In this document: piece after piece, positions 22,077 to 33,475 of the stretch
How the letters are laid out: each line of letters begins with the position of its first letter
Numbering within the stretch: the stretch's first letter is position 1
Source: Cordylochernes scorpioides
Lineage: Eukaryota; Arthropoda; Arachnida; Pseudoscorpiones; Chernetidae
Direction of reading: 5' to 3'
Assembly: GCA_030710605.1 (NCBI GenBank)
Contig: CP092870.1
Coordinates: 54,325,921-54,389,920 of the forward strand
Length of the DNA stretch: 64,000 bases
The notes under the pieces: generated by a model
Database searches by the model: none
What the model saw: the letters and a program-made list of their open reading frames with translations, nothing else
Told to the model about the DNA's origin: nothing
Made by a program: the position numbers and the translations under genes

Positions 22077-22296
22077 ACTTTAATTCGAAGAGTTTAATTT
22101 AGCCGATTCTTTATATATAACAGTCATTTTACATGTCATTTCAAAAATGATTTTTTTTGTTCCCCAAAAATTCACACATTTAGCCTAATACATATTCAAA
22201 CCTAAATAATATTATTTAAATTCCTATATTGTTCTCTCAGTAAAGTATTTTCTGAAGATATTATTTGGAAATATTTAAAACTTACTTTTTTCTTAC

Positions 22297-22468
22297 CTTT
22301 ATTAGTAATCAGATAATTGATGAAATCTAAGGTAAGATCAGCGTACCCAGACAGTTCTGGATTAAGTATTGATAGTAAGGATTGGTTCTTGGTGATGAAG
22401 TTCATACTAAATATTATGATGTGATCTTGTAGATTCTGTCCAACTGGTAGATCGCTGACAACAGGAAT
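22297..22468 (-). CDS. GMC oxidoreductase exon 8
   Basis: Acceptor GTGTATCTACAG, 172 nt, donor GTAAGAAA. Encodes residues 318-374 beginning IPVVSDLPVGQNLQDHIIIF, the conserved LPVGxNLQDH segment after signature 2. Ends with one base of Gly375. Confidence 0.92.
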
Positions 22469-22552
22469 CTGTAGATACACACAACGCTAATTATTTTTAA
22501 AGTATAGTGTGTGTTATATTATAAATTTTAATACACACATATATATATTAAA

Positions 22553-22695
22553 AGTAAAGAAGGTTTATCCTGACCAGGAGCGCATGTGTTTTTTTAGATG
22601 CCAGAGAGAACATCTAGTAGAACAGAAATCAACTCAACATTTATTTAGCCTGTTCCCTGATATTTGTCCAACCAAATTTCTTGATAAATCAAGGC
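22553..22695 (+). repeat. Family S single arm
   Basis: GACCAGGAGCGCATGTGTTT, CATCTAGTAGAACAGAAATC and CCTGTTCCCTGATATTTGTC match the family S arm. Confidence 0.6.
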
Positions 22696-22699
22696 TTTC

Positions 22700-23460
22700 A
22701 TCATTTCCAGAAAGCACAATAGCATTAACAGAAGAATAGAAATTCCGGAAATTTATAACATATTATTCCCTGAACCCACCCCATAACCCCCAAGTGAGGA
22801 TATCGCCTTGGAATATCAAAATTCGAAGCACGCGCAATAGGATTTATTCGCTCAATATTTATCAGGGTTGGAGATATATCGTATGAATATAATACATGTA
22901 AATTAGTATTAGAATATTGAGAAATCCATATGAAATTATTAATTAAACGTCATATTTTAGACAAAATAAGACCTTGGTTACCTAAATATAATATTTTGCT
23001 AAACTGTATCTCTATCTTTGTCAGAGTATTTCCTTATTATTTTTTTAAAAATAAGAAAAGTTCCTGATGAAGATGGGAATACAGCCTAGCAAAATTTTAG
23101 AATTGGATAATCAATGTCTTATTTTTATTTTATCCAAAATATTGTAGCAAAGTATTAATTATTTTATAAACAGAGTATAATTTTGATGTTTATATTTTGC
23201 TACTCTGTAAACTTCCCTCATTGCTTATCTTTTTTTTTTTTATCATTCATTGTTTTTTCCACTAAATAAATTGCTCTGTCATCCCGAAGCTTGTATTACC
23301 TAATTTTCCACGTGGTATATGCGTATTTGCCTTGTATATGCCGGTTAATTAATAATATATTAGTATCTTTATAATAGTTATTTTCACATCACTTGGTATT
23401 TTAATGTTTTGCATATAAATTCTATAATTTAAACTGTTTATAGACAATAAGGCGTCATTT
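22700..23460. other. Intron 7 sequence with repeat debris
   Basis: Contains a worn CCTGATGAAGATGGGAATAC box at 23065 (hammerhead-like without a good stem) and a Helitron-related block TAAATTGCTCTGTCATCCCG at 23266. Otherwise unassigned. Confidence 0.35.
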
Positions 23461-23465
23461 ATATA

Positions 23466-23641
23466 CAATCGAACTTGGGTAATTCAAAGCCCAAGAGACC
23501 AAAATAAATCGATATAATTCGATCTAAAAATTCGAATTAAAAACAGAAATTCTATTTATAGGAAATTCTAGGGACCAAGATAAATATTCGAATTGAAGAT
23601 GTTTTCTAATAAAAGACGATCGAATTTTTCAATTTCTACTG
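23466..23641. mobile_element. pogo-like MITE
   Basis: 176 bp between TA sites; ends CAATCGAACTTGGGTAATTC and, inverted, CAGTAGAAATTGAAAAATTC, with internal CGAATTAAA/ATTCGATC phrases typical of pogo-type ends. Confidence 0.55.
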
Positions 23642-23664
23642 TATAAGAAGATCATTTGAGCAAG

Positions 23665-24292
23665 CAGGTTTCTTTTAAATATAAAACAAACTTCTATTTA
23701 TCTACTGTGATGAATAATATAGTCGGAGGGTTTGACTCATCAGTGGTGAAACCTCCCAGCGGTTTCGCCACTTCAATACATTGAAGCTAAAATACTGTAT
23801 TAGTCTATTCTGCTCATATACGCTGTACTGAAGGGTGGAATCCCAGAAATGGTACCCATCCAAACTATCGCAGTAAGGACAGTAGAAATGCTTTTTTATG
23901 TTTGAAATAAATTTGCATATTCAAATGTTTTCCTTTCTTATATATAGATAGCGTGTTATATTGCCCTATAATTAATTTATGCTTAACTGGCCTTGTTCTT
24001 ATTGTTTGTGGAAGAACCTTGCTCGATGCAAATATGTATATGTAATTCTACTGTCCTAAAAGCGTATGTCCATAATTTATTTAAATACCATGTCTAAGAT
24101 TCCACCCTTAAGTGTAGCATATATAAGCAGAATCGTCCAATACAGTATTAGAACTCTTAAAAGCGGTCTGGTAGATTAAATTGGAGAAACCGCTGGCTGA
24201 GTTCAGCACTGATGCGCCAAGCTCTTCCAATATATTTATCATCGCATAAGGATGGTAGAAGTGTGTTTTATGTTTGAGAAGATTCTTGCGTG
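23665..24292. repeat. MITE family M2, inverted pair
   Basis: A plus copy (23665-23905) and a minus copy (23990-24292) face each other around about 85 bp. Confidence 0.65.
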
Positions 24293-24355
24293 CTTAAATG
24301 CTTCTATTTATTATAAGTGTAACTGCTATCATATTACCAGCTGAGGTTCACCCAC

Positions 24356-24547
24356 CTTTTGTTTATCTAGCTCTTTTTTAGGGCCAACTCCAGACAACAT
24401 CAGAAGCTGTGGCGATCCGAAGGCCCCAGCTGATAGGAGAACTTCTTTTCTGGCGTAGGCTTTACAGGGGATCCGGAGGAAGGGTAACAGGCTGTTAGCG
24501 TTAATGTCAAACTCCACTCCAACTGCTGTTTTTTTGTCGAATATAAT
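24356..24547 (-). CDS. GMC oxidoreductase exon 7 (GMC signature 2)
   Basis: Acceptor GTTGTGTTGTAG, 192 nt, donor GTGGGTGA. Encodes residues 254-317: a beta strand with AVGVEF, then [19 protein letters not shown] and the rest of GMC signature 2 ending [10 protein letters not shown]. The signature matches the PROSITE PS00624 pattern on reading. Phase 0 at both ends, 64 codons. Confidence 0.93.
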
Positions 24548-24554
24548 CTACAAC

Positions 24555-24988
24555 ACAACAATATCCATAAGTCAGAGGGGAAAATGAACAGTTTATCAAA
24601 TATTAAAAGCATAAGGAATACTCGGCATAAGATATATACAGGTTAATTAACATATACGGAATGAAAACTATCGATATTCCTTCTGAATTTTTCCTAGAAA
24701 CTAATGAATATATTTAGAATGAATAAATTCAAGCATATATAATATATAAATAATAGAAAAATGAAAAATGTATCAAACATTAAAAGAATAAGAAACACTT
24801 GGTATAATGTGTGTACATACAGGTTAATTAAAATTTACAGAATGAAAACTATTGATATTACTTCTGACTTTTTGGTAGAAACTAATGAATATATCTGTAA
24901 TTAATAAATTCAAGCATATATAATATATAAATAATAGAAAAATGAACAGTATATCAAATATTAAAAGAATAAAGAATATTGTGTATAG
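24555..24988. repeat. 178-bp minisatellite, left part
   Basis: Units with GCATATATAATATATAAATA and AATAGAAAAATGAAAA. The array continues at 26377-26660 after the Penelope insertion. Confidence 0.8.
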
Positions 24989-25030
24989 TTCTTGAAAATG
25001 AAGATACTTCGGCCAGTGAATCTTTTTATT

Positions 25031-25070
25031 ACCTCGACGTTTCGACAAAAATCTTTTGTCCTCGTCAGGA
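25031..25070 (-). ncRNA. Hammerhead ribozyme motif, left arm
   Basis: Minus strand: CCTGACGAGGACAAAAGA, TTTTTGTC, GAAACGTCGAGGT. CUGACGA fits the CUGANGA box, GACAAAA pairs with TTTTGTC as stem II, and GAAAC follows. Stems I and III are short, as known for Penelope hammerheads, and could only be judged by folding. Confidence 0.65.
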
Positions 25071-25354
25071 GCAAACAAAAATTAAACATTCAGCAAGGTG
25101 TTAAAAATCTTTCTAAAGTTCCAAGGGCGTTCTCACGCGATATTCAAAATTTTTGTACAACATCTAAAGCACGAGTCAAAAATAAATATTTAACTCACAA
25201 AAGACTATGATCTTTGAAATAAATTATAATATACATACATATAATGAGAAATTATAAAAAATAAATATAAAAATGATAATAATATTTACAAAGATTTTCC
25301 TATAGTATATATAAATCGATATCTATTACTTACAATTTATACTTATACTTTTAA

Positions 25355-25662
25355 CTACTTTTTTAAATTTATAAACGAATTGTATTGTAGTGGAATATCT
25401 TCAAATACATTTATACTTCTTGCCCCCATTTCCCGTGATACCCATCCCTCTAAAAATAATCTTTCCCTTTTAAATTTTATATTCCTATGAAATATCTCAA
25501 TATCATTCCAATTTGGCCTATGTCCTGAATATAAAGCATGTTCCCCAATTTTGCTTAACGCCCTTCTCCCCAATAAACCCTGTTGGTGCTCCTTAATTCT
25601 GGTCTCTAATTTACGGCCGGTTTCTCCTATATAAATTTTGTCAGTAATGTAATTTATGGGAT
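25355..25662 (-). pseudogene. Penelope-like GIY-YIG endonuclease C-terminal fragment, left arm
   Basis: The minus strand reads DKIYIGETGRKLETRIKEHQ, the second half of the GIY-YIG nuclease with its conserved Arg, then GEHALYSGHRPNW. The reverse transcriptase and the GIY half are missing. Stop codon follows SFINLKK at 25355. Confidence 0.85.
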
Positions 25663-25675
25663 TAAATGCACAGAA

Positions 25676-25967
25676 TGTGACAAAATTTATATAGGAGAAA
25701 CCGGCCGTAAATTAGAGACCAGAATTAAGGAGCACCAACAGGGTTTATTGGGGAGAAGGGCGTTAAGCAAAATTGGGGAACATGCTTTATATTCAGGACA
25801 TAGGCCAAATTGGAATGATATTGAGATATTTCATAGGAATATAAAAATTTAAAAGGGAATGATTATTTTTAGAGGGATGGGTATCACGGGAAATGGGGGC
25901 AAGAAGTATAAATGTATTTGAAGATATTCCACTACAATACAATTCGTTTATAAATTTAAAAAAGTAG
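25676..25967 (+). pseudogene. Penelope-like GIY-YIG fragment, right arm
   Basis: Same coding segment in the opposite orientation (ATTTATATAGGAGAAACCGG). A stop and frameshift occur near 25845, where the left arm is open, so this arm is more decayed. Confidence 0.8.
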
Positions 25968-26248
25968 TTAAAAGTATAAGTATAAATTGTAAGTAATAGA
26001 TATCGATTTATATATACTATAGGAAAATCTTTGTAAATATTATTATTATTTTTATATTTATTTTTTATAATTTCTCATTATATATATGTATATTATAATT
26101 TATTTCAAATTTAATAGTCTTTTGTGAGTTAAATATTTATTTTTGACTCGTGCTTTAGATGTACAAAAATTTTGAATATCGCGTGAGAACGCCCTTGGAA
26201 CTTTAGAAATATTTTTAACGCCTTGCTGAATGTTTAATTTTTGTTTGC

Positions 26249-26290
26249 TCCTGACGAGGACAAAAGATTTTTGTCGAAACGTCGAGGTAA
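26249..26290 (+). ncRNA. Hammerhead ribozyme motif, right arm
   Basis: Same core as 25031-25070 on the plus strand (CTGACGAGGACAAAAGATTT, TTGTCGAAACGTCG). Both core boxes and stem II are intact. Confidence 0.65.
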
Positions 26291-26376
26291 TAAAAAGATT
26301 CACTGGCCGAAGTATCTTCATTTTCAAGAAATATGAATGCCGGCCAGGCAGCCTCAATATTTACGATTGTGTATAG

Positions 26377-26660
26377 TGTACATACAGATTAATTGGCATT
26401 TACAGTATAAAAATATAATATTCCTTCTGGCTTTTTCGTAGAACCTAATGAAAGTTTGGAATGAAAGATTTCAAACATACATAATATATAAATAATAGAA
26501 AAATGAACAACTTATCAAACATTAAAGGAAGAAGGAATACTTTTGGTATAATATATATACAGGTTAATTAACATTTAGAGTACGAAAAATATATTGATAT
26601 TCCTTCTGATAGTTTGAAAAACCTAATGAATGATTCAAATATTTTCAAACATAAGAACAT
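26377..26660. repeat. 178-bp minisatellite, right part
   Basis: Continuation of the array at 24555-24988, about 1.6 more units, then AT-rich sequence to 26790. Confidence 0.75.
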
Positions 26661-26794
26661 GTACAATAGAAAATCAAAAACAGAGTTGTTTATTACACGA
26701 ACTTATACTTTGTGAACAAGCGAAATAAAATGCATACAATTTTATATAAAGTATATTATAAAAAATTATTTATTATTTTATTAATAGAATATTT

Positions 26795-27262
26795 ATTTAT
26801 TTATTTATTTCCTCTCAAATTTACAGTGTACCATTCGAGCATAAAGCTCACGAGTCACTTTGTCGTGGATGTTAGGCATCAAGAATTTCTAAAAAATGGC
26901 CTTCAGAACTGACTGGAAGGTCACAGTTCAGGTAGAGTGAAGTCCAGGTCTTTTATGTCTTGGATTGAGGTCTCCATCAAATTGGAACAATTCTTGTATA
27001 ACTGGATTTTGAGAAGTAGAGAGTTTTAGATATAATTTCTGGGTCGAGGATATGTATATTTCTTCTATATTAGGCTGGTTTAAGTCCTGCTTTAAAATTG
27101 CATTTGATAGATTAAATGGGGCATTTACAGTACTTCTTAAACAAATTCTCATGAATGCATCTATTCTTTTCCTATCAGTCAAGGTTATATATTTAAACCA
27201 TACAGGCAATGCGTATGTTACTATAGGGAGAATACAGCTTCTTATATAATAGAATATCATTT
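26795..27262 (-). mobile_element. 5'-truncated LINE, end of ORF2
   Basis: The minus strand encodes CILPIVTYALPVWFKY then RKRIDAFMRICLRSTVNAPF, the post-RT region of Jockey/CR1-like ORF2 proteins, open for 110 codons (26928-27260), followed by a short 3' UTR and an (AAAT)n tail near 26795. The 5' cut at 27262 is typical of incomplete reverse transcription. Confidence 0.8.
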
Positions 27263-27269
27263 TTTATAT

Positions 27270-27410
27270 TCATATTTGCTACTCTGTAAACTTTATTTGT
27301 TGCTTATCTTTTGTTGATCATTCATAGTTTATTATTGCCTTAAATAAAATTGCTGTGTCATCCTGAAGTTTGTCTTTCCTAATTTTTCACGTGGCTATAT
27401 AATAAAGATA
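27270..27410 (+). repeat. Helitron-related interspersed block
   Basis: TTGCTGTGTCATCCTGAAGT and TCTTTCCTAATTTTTCACGT, similar to the interior of the Helitrons and to 23225-23325, 58960-59060 and 59450-59580. Confidence 0.45.
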
Positions 27411-27654
27411 TAAATCATAGTGTATTTGTGAAATTTAAGTTCACTTAAATATTTAATAATGATAATTGCCAATTTTGACTCTAAAGACTGCTGGGAAAAC
27501 CCTTTAAAATATTTCAATGAATTAAAATAGGAATAAATTATGGAATTTCTATTTTTTTTAATGAACAAATGAAAGTTTTATTAGAAATTAAATATTTTGA
27601 CCATATAACTGGGATTAGAAATTGTTCTCTCTTTATCTATATATTAAAATAGAT

Positions 27655-27990
27655 ACACTCATGGACTAAATGAGACAGAGCCAATTTTGCTCACATTTGG
27701 TTATCTCGTGTGTCTCCAATAAAGGTCACTGTGTATCAAATATATTTCAGATTTATTGTCTGAATCCCGAAATACATGCTAAAAGGTACAACTTCCTTAA
27801 GTTTTATCCATGAGTGTATCTCTTATAGTTATTGTTTCAATCCCGATATACATGCAAAAAGGTACAACTTCCTTAAGTTTTGTCCATGTGTGTATATCTC
27901 AGAGTTATTATCTGAATCCCGATATACATGCCAAAGATACAACTCACTTGAGTTTTGTCTATGTGTATGTAATATTATTGCAAATGTCGA
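27655..27990 (+). repeat. Family L tandem copies
   Basis: Three units with GATATACATGC and ACTTCCTTAAGTTTTGTCCA, preceded by TTGGTTATCTCGTGTGTCTC. Confidence 0.6.
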
Positions 27991-28575
27991 TGTATGGATA
28001 AGCTGGCAGTCGTGTACGTGAGGCGAGTGTTGATGTTCTTCCCACACGCGGACAACAAGAAGCAGAGGCAGGGCTAGATGTTAACCCCGAGAGTGATCGG
28101 GAACAGCCCACGGGACAGAGGTAGAGGCCATGACACAAACTTGGATGCTTATCCCCGAGACATGGAGGGAGAGACTGTCTGCTACAGAAGCCGTATGTCG
28201 ATGGCCATACCCTAGAACCATCTGCTGCTGACACCCTGCCAAAATCTGTCCTGTTTTCAGGGGTCGTCTATAAAGAGTCCCTGGGGGCCGGCCCCACATG
28301 GGCGTTGGCATTTTCCTCCCTTCTGTCCCTGCCACCAGGTGACCAAACACTCTCTTTGGATCTTTATTTTGACGTAAACATTTTTAGTGTTACATACAAA
28401 TAGGGGTTTACTGGTATTATCAATAAAGATATAGCATATATACAAAATATGGGGGTGGCAGCAAACAGAAACGGTGTACATTCCAAAAGAAGGGCAGGAT
28501 CTTTTAAAGTATCGACTCTAACTAATTGGAATGTGACATATACTAAAAATGTCATTATTATACAGTTTAAAATAT
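27975..28575 (-). repeat. R700 repeat, copy 2
   Basis: Inverted relative to 21205-21870 and nearly identical to 30505-31115; the shared AGCCCACGGGACAGAGGTAG and TGGGGGCCGGCCCCACATGG blocks show few differences. Confidence 0.8.
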
Positions 28576-29150
28576 ACTATAGAATGTGCCCCTGGTGATG
28601 AAGGTTTGTTTGGGGGAAATGAAATAACATGAATGATGACCTAACAAACCTATTATACAATCAAAAGAAATAATTTGGGCACAAATTAGTTAAATTTATT
28701 ATAAATATAGGAGAATAAAATAAGACAGTAATATAATGATGACGTCTTAATAAGGAATAGAATATGATAAAAGAAAAATACATAAGAATAAATGATAAAA
28801 TTGAGAAATTATGCAAAATAAAATTAGAAATGCCGTAAAAGTAATTTACTTATAGTTAAAAAAAATTGAGAAACTAATGAATGGAAAAATAACTGAAATA
28901 AAAGTATAAAGCTAATAAGTTGAACTAAGATTATAAGTTGACGCAGAGGGTTGATGAGGGTATATGGGATGTCTGAGTATGTTCCTGCAAAGAAATAGCT
29001 TAATGAGTTCTGCAAGGCAGTACGAACTTGTGTTAGTGAGGTACTGTTTTCATTAACAGAACGTTCAAGATATTCAGTCTGCATTATTAGTTCAGACTAG
29101 CAGGGAGAGGTATGTAGGTTGAAGAATGTGGAAAGGTAAAGGTAAACGCA
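28575..29150. other. Intron 6 sequence, unassigned
   Basis: AT-rich, no convincing exon or repeat recognised. Confidence 0.35.
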
Positions 29151-29670
29151 AGAGATGTACTGCTGCCAATAATGATGGTACCCGGCTTGTATGATGAAAG
29201 AAAAGATAAAAATGATAAAATGATAAAAATGATGAACCGGGTAATAAAAAGAAAGAGGAAAAAAAAAGAATCTAGCTGCGTATCCTGAGCTCACTATTGG
29301 GAACGATATAACGAGGAAGGATGTTTCCAGTTGGATTAATAAAAAAATAAAAATTCTGGCGAGCAAGAATCTCTTGAGGGGAATATATGGAATTGGGGAA
29401 TGAAGAAAGGGAAGGTAGTTACAAGTATTGTTCTGTTGCCAATGATGATTTCACCCGGCTTGAATGATGATAAAAAAAAAAGAAAAAATGATGATTGGTA
29501 ATGATGAGCCGGGTGATAAGAAAAATAATCTAGCTGGGTATCCTGAACTCACTGTTGGGAATGATATAGCGAGGAAGGATTTCTCAGTTGGATTAATCAA
29601 TGAAAAAAAAAAAAATGTTTGGCGAACAGGAAGCCCTTGGGGCAATGCATGAGAAGGTATGGGCAGGGGA
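29150..29670. repeat. Tandem duplication of about 270 bp
   Basis: Two copies share CCCGGCTTG..ATGATGA, GAACCGGGTAATAA-like and ATCCTGAACTCACTGTTGGG blocks (29155-29400 and 29425-29670). Origin not recognised. 29670-30140 has no recognised feature. Confidence 0.6.
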
Positions 29671-30139
29671 GGTTAGGAGACGTCAACGATAAAATTAGAA
29701 AAACGAAATAGATAAAATATATGAAAAAAAAATATGTTAACAATTAAAAAATATTATTGACGTTGTCAATATATTAAGAGTTTTAAAATTATGAGAAAGA
29801 TGGTTAAAGTTATGTCTGTATTAAGCCTAGAGATGGTGAAGATTACGATTTGAAGGGGAAAAAATAGTTGTTGATGGCTGACGGCATTGCTAATGATGGT
29901 TGAATGGCACATAAAATAATAATAAATAATTATATAATTGATAAATGTAAAAATGTTTTATACACATCTAAAGTTATAATAATTGAAATAGTAATAGGGC
30001 AGGTAAAATAATGAACTTGATGGATTTATAATAATAATACTATTGCCATAAATAGGGTATCGATTGAGTATTTAATTCAGTGCGAAAAAAACGGAGATAA
30101 TGTTACATTAAATAGTTCTGTAGAGAAAATTCTCCTACC

Positions 30140-31120
30140 AGATGGATGTCTTGAATGGGTCTTGTGGAGTCGCTTGCGATGATCACTTTTTTCGGTGGTT
30201 GCCATGGGACATCGTCGTTGCTGGTTGGCGGGGCAATGCCAGGATTTCTCGATGAATCTTGTCTGCCTGTTCGAGCCGATGGAGGAATATGTTCGTGGCG
30301 CAGGAGATGTCGATGGGGGCGATGATGACCTGCTCGATTCGAGGTACAGCTAGACCTCGCATGGAGTCTTTGAGATGGTCCAATGGATCGTCAAGGTGGA
30401 GAACAAGTAGAAGGAGCATCCACACAAATGCGCCGTTTACCACCGGTGCCGCTGTCATCCTCTGCATGCCGCTGTCCTCAGTTATCCTGTCGACTTTCTG
30501 TAATATTGTTGCAAATGTCGAAATATGGATAAGCTGGCAGTCGTGTGCGTGAGGCGAGTGTTGATGTTCTTCCCACACGCGGAAAACAAGAAGCAGAGGC
30601 AGGTCTAGATGTTAACACCGAGAGTGATCGGGAACAGCCCACGGGACAGAGGTAGAGGCCATGACACAAACTTGGATGCTTATCCCCGAGACATGGAGGG
30701 AGAGACTGTCTGCTACAGAAGCCGTATGTCGATGGCCATACCCTAGAACCATCTGCTGTTGACCCCCAGCCAAAATCTGTCCTGTTTTCAGGGGTCGTCT
30801 ATAGAGAGTCCCTGGGGGCCGGCCCCACATGGGCGTTGGCATTCCCCCCCCCCCCCCTCTGTCCCTGCCACCAGCTGACCGAACACTCTCTGTATCTTTA
30901 TTTTGACGTAAACATTTTTAGTGTTACATACAAATTGGGGTTTACAGGCATTATCAATAAAGATATAGCATATATACAAAATATGGGGGTGGCAGCAAAC
31001 AGAAACGGTGTACATTCCAAAAGAAGGGCAGGATCTTTTAAGGTATCGACTCTAACTAATTGGAATGTGACATATACTAAAAATGTCATTATTATACAGT
31101 TTAAAATATACTAATGTATA
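30140..31120 (-). repeat. R700 repeat, copy 3, with extra GC-rich block
   Basis: Beyond the part shared with copy 2 (30505-31115) it has 30180-30500, which is GC-rich and holds a minus-strand open frame of 131 codons (30183-30578) reading VNGAFVWMLLLLVLHLDD, then AVPRIEQVIIAPIDI. The frame is not recognised; it may be a fragment of the element's own gene. Confidence 0.7.
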
Positions 31121-31331
31121 TAATATATTTAATAATAATATTTTTCAAAATATATCTTAAATTGCCGTGATTGAAATTTGAAGGGATGGAATATTTTATC
31201 AGTAATTAACCCTTTCAATCTAAAAAACTTTCTATATTTATATATATTAGAAATAATTTTAAATATTTATTTCTAATTTATTCTCTTTACTTTACTTATA
31301 AATACTCAAATTTATAGCTATGAATTCTTAC

Positions 31332-31456
31332 CTTTTTGACAAAAGCATTTGTGACAAATTTGAAGTTAGACCTTTTGTTTTCTATTGGTTTAATGAAGGC
31401 ATCATAGTTGTCCTGTCTTTTTCCATCTTTGGTTGTTGTGAGGGTTTGCCCAAAAC
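31332..31456 (-). CDS. GMC oxidoreductase exon 6
   Basis: Acceptor TTTAATGTTTCAG, 125 nt, donor GTAAGAAT. Completes Gly212 and encodes GFGQTLTTTKDGKRQDNYD followed by AFIKPIENKRSNFKF and VTNAFVKK, the usual Q-xT-x-xxG-xR-x-SxxxAFLxP stretch followed by the N-F-x-V strand. Ends in phase 0. Confidence 0.88.
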
Positions 31457-31547
31457 CTGAAACATTAAATTCCTGCCATTGTAAATTATATTTTAAATAA
31501 TTGATTGAATAGTGAACTATATATATAACGATATATAATATATAGCT

Positions 31548-31808
31548 GTGATAACTTGGGACCTCTCGGACCAGTGTTACCTGATACTAGATGAGCCTCG
31601 ATATCACCGCTACCGTGGAGTCGCGGGGAAGGCGAAACAGCTTAGCCAAAGGTTAAATGAGCAAACAGATTCCAGATTCCACAGAAGAAGCGGCTGTCGT
31701 CAAGAAGGAATGAGGAGGATTCAGGCAGGAAAGGATTACCTGGCGATCGATGTGACGTGGACCAAGGCTCTCGCTGACGGAAGAAAACGTGCTGATTACT
31801 TAGGTTAG
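31548..31808 (+). CDS. Unrecognised 86-codon open frame
   Basis: Starts MITWDLSDQCYLILDEPRYH and ends RKRADYLG. It is GC-richer than its surroundings and basic, but no family is recognised, no splice context is clear, and it lies antisense in intron 5 of the GMC gene, 92 bp upstream of exon 6 in the gene direction. It may be a transposon fragment. Low confidence that it is a gene. 31810-32215 is unassigned. Confidence 0.2.
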   Translation: MITWDLSDQCYLILDEPRYHRYRGVAGKAKQLSQRLNEQTDSRFHRRSGCRQEGMRRIQAGKDYLAIDVTWTKALADGRKRADYLG

Positions 31809-32214
31809 GAAACCTCCTTTTATAGCTTCCACGGGTCCAGGCGGGTCCAAGTGTGCCAGGATCTCATAAAACCTGGACTGGATTCTGAAGCCTCGTTTCC
31901 TAATTTGTACTAGACCTGATTAAATTTCTCCTATAATTCTCTATTCCTTCTATCTATACAGTTGATTTTTTACAGTTTTAAGCGGTACAGATTGATGTTA
32001 TTTGATGTTTCATAGTTGCAGTAAATAGCAAGTTATGTACATTCACGTGGTGACACATGTGGTAATTACATATTCCGATATATTACAATAATTCCATGGT
32101 CTTAAATCATCACATACATATAAATGATTGAAATATGTTAAATATTAGTCAAACAAAATTCAAGGTTATGAAGATAATGGACATGTCGCAGGTCGTCTGT
32201 TTTTTCGATTGATA

Positions 32215-32350
32215 CAGAGGCAATTTTGTTCACACTTGGTTATCTCGGGTGTCTTCAATGAAGGTCTATGTAATATATTTCAGAGTTGTTCTTTCAATCT
32301 CGAAATACACGCTAAAAGGTAACAGCTTCCTTAAGTTTTGTCCATGAATG
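32215..32350 (+). repeat. Family L copy
   Basis: TTGGTTATCTCGGGTGTCTT and AACAGCTTCCTTAAGTTTTG. 32350-32870 has no recognised feature. Confidence 0.5.
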
Positions 32351-32874
32351 TATACATTAACATTAATATTCATATAAAAAGCTACATTATTTTAACTAGA
32401 AATTATATTTTTTATTTTAAAGATAAGAGACGACTATTTTCTTAATTTGTTAACGTTTTGAAGACAAACAGCTGATTTTTTACCTAGAAAAACCGTAAAT
32501 CACAAGTTTTATAAATAATCGTGGAATATGAAGAAATTTGCCTTTTAGGATATATAATTGTTGAAAAATAATATAATTTTGCATCATCACTTCACCTGGA
32601 ATACTCTAAGATATCCAATTAGGGTCTATAAAATAATTAGGAGTTGATGTTTCACTGACCTTTCAATGGCTGACTGTATTGAAAACTATTTGGCACCAAC
32701 TATCATTACTGGTAGGTTGCTTAGAGAAATTGGAATACTAACTATGCATGGATCTTGTACCTGGAACCTGAATTACTAAGATTAATTTGCATTTTTTGAA
32801 AAAGGAAAAATAAAAATCAGGTAAAAGTTTTTTTTTTTTAATTTTGAATTTGCAACCTTTGAGCAAAATATTTG

Positions 32875-33075
32875 GAGCTAAGTCGGCCTGCCACTGAGTA
32901 GTGCTCCCAGTCTTAATGACAAAGGCAGACGCATTCTACTTCACCCAGTGTGGAGATAAGAAAGAAGAAGAAGAGCAAAATATACTGCTCTTCAACGGGC
33001 TGATACTCTATGTACAATCTCTAGATATGTAGAATATCAGCTCGTTAAAGAGCAGCATATTTTGCTCGAAAGCTT
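32875..33075. repeat. Family T fragment and small foldback
   Basis: TGAGTAGTGCTCCCAGTCTT and GGCAGACGCATTCTACTTCA match family T (48165, 58425). Next to it, AGAGCAAAATATACTGCTCT at 32963 is answered inverted at 33041-33067. Confidence 0.5.
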
Positions 33076-33184
33076 GCAAATTCAAAAGAAACTTTTCACC
33101 TAATTTTCATTTTCCTCTTTCAAATAATTTCTGGGTAGCTATTGCTCACCTAATTTGCATTTTATTTCCGAAATTGAGAAGATT

Positions 33185-33475
33185 CCTGATAATCAATATT
33201 CTCTTTTACCCTAAATTGGATCAAATCATCTTGTTCTGGAGGCTTTGTTGTTTAAAACGACAAAGAATAGATCCAATGCATTGGATATGTACAAGTTTTA
33301 CACGGCTGCGCAAGAGTAGAAACATTGGGAAAAGAGATCCGTATGTAAATAGATATGCAAATGAATGATGTATGTAAATAACTAACTCATATTTTCTATG
33401 CAATTATTCAACTTGGTGAATCTTGTGTAAGGCTTCGTTCTTCAATAAAAGGCTTGTTGTTGATAATCAGTATTC
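33185..33475 (+). repeat. LINE 3' tail copy
   Basis: TTGTTCTGGAGGCTTTGTTG, ATCCAATGCATTGGATATGT and CAATAAAAGGCTTGTTGTTG, ending in a short GTT run. Confidence 0.55.

Larger units (their letters stand above)
24989..26365. mobile_element. Penelope-like element, inverted double insertion
   Basis: 1,377 bp flanked by an 11-bp direct repeat ATTGTGTATAG (24978-24988 and 26366-26376) that splits a minisatellite. Left arm (minus) and right arm (plus) are near-identical inverted copies of the element 3' part: GIY-YIG coding end, an AT-rich spacer and a hammerhead-bearing terminal repeat. They meet at about 25675. The right arm keeps an extra outer GAATGCCGGCCAGGCAGCCT. Confidence 0.85.

Noticed and set aside
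28081..28350. Conserved frame shared with 30612-30842
   Set aside because: The conservation is at DNA level between duplicated R700 repeats and is equal in non-coding parts.
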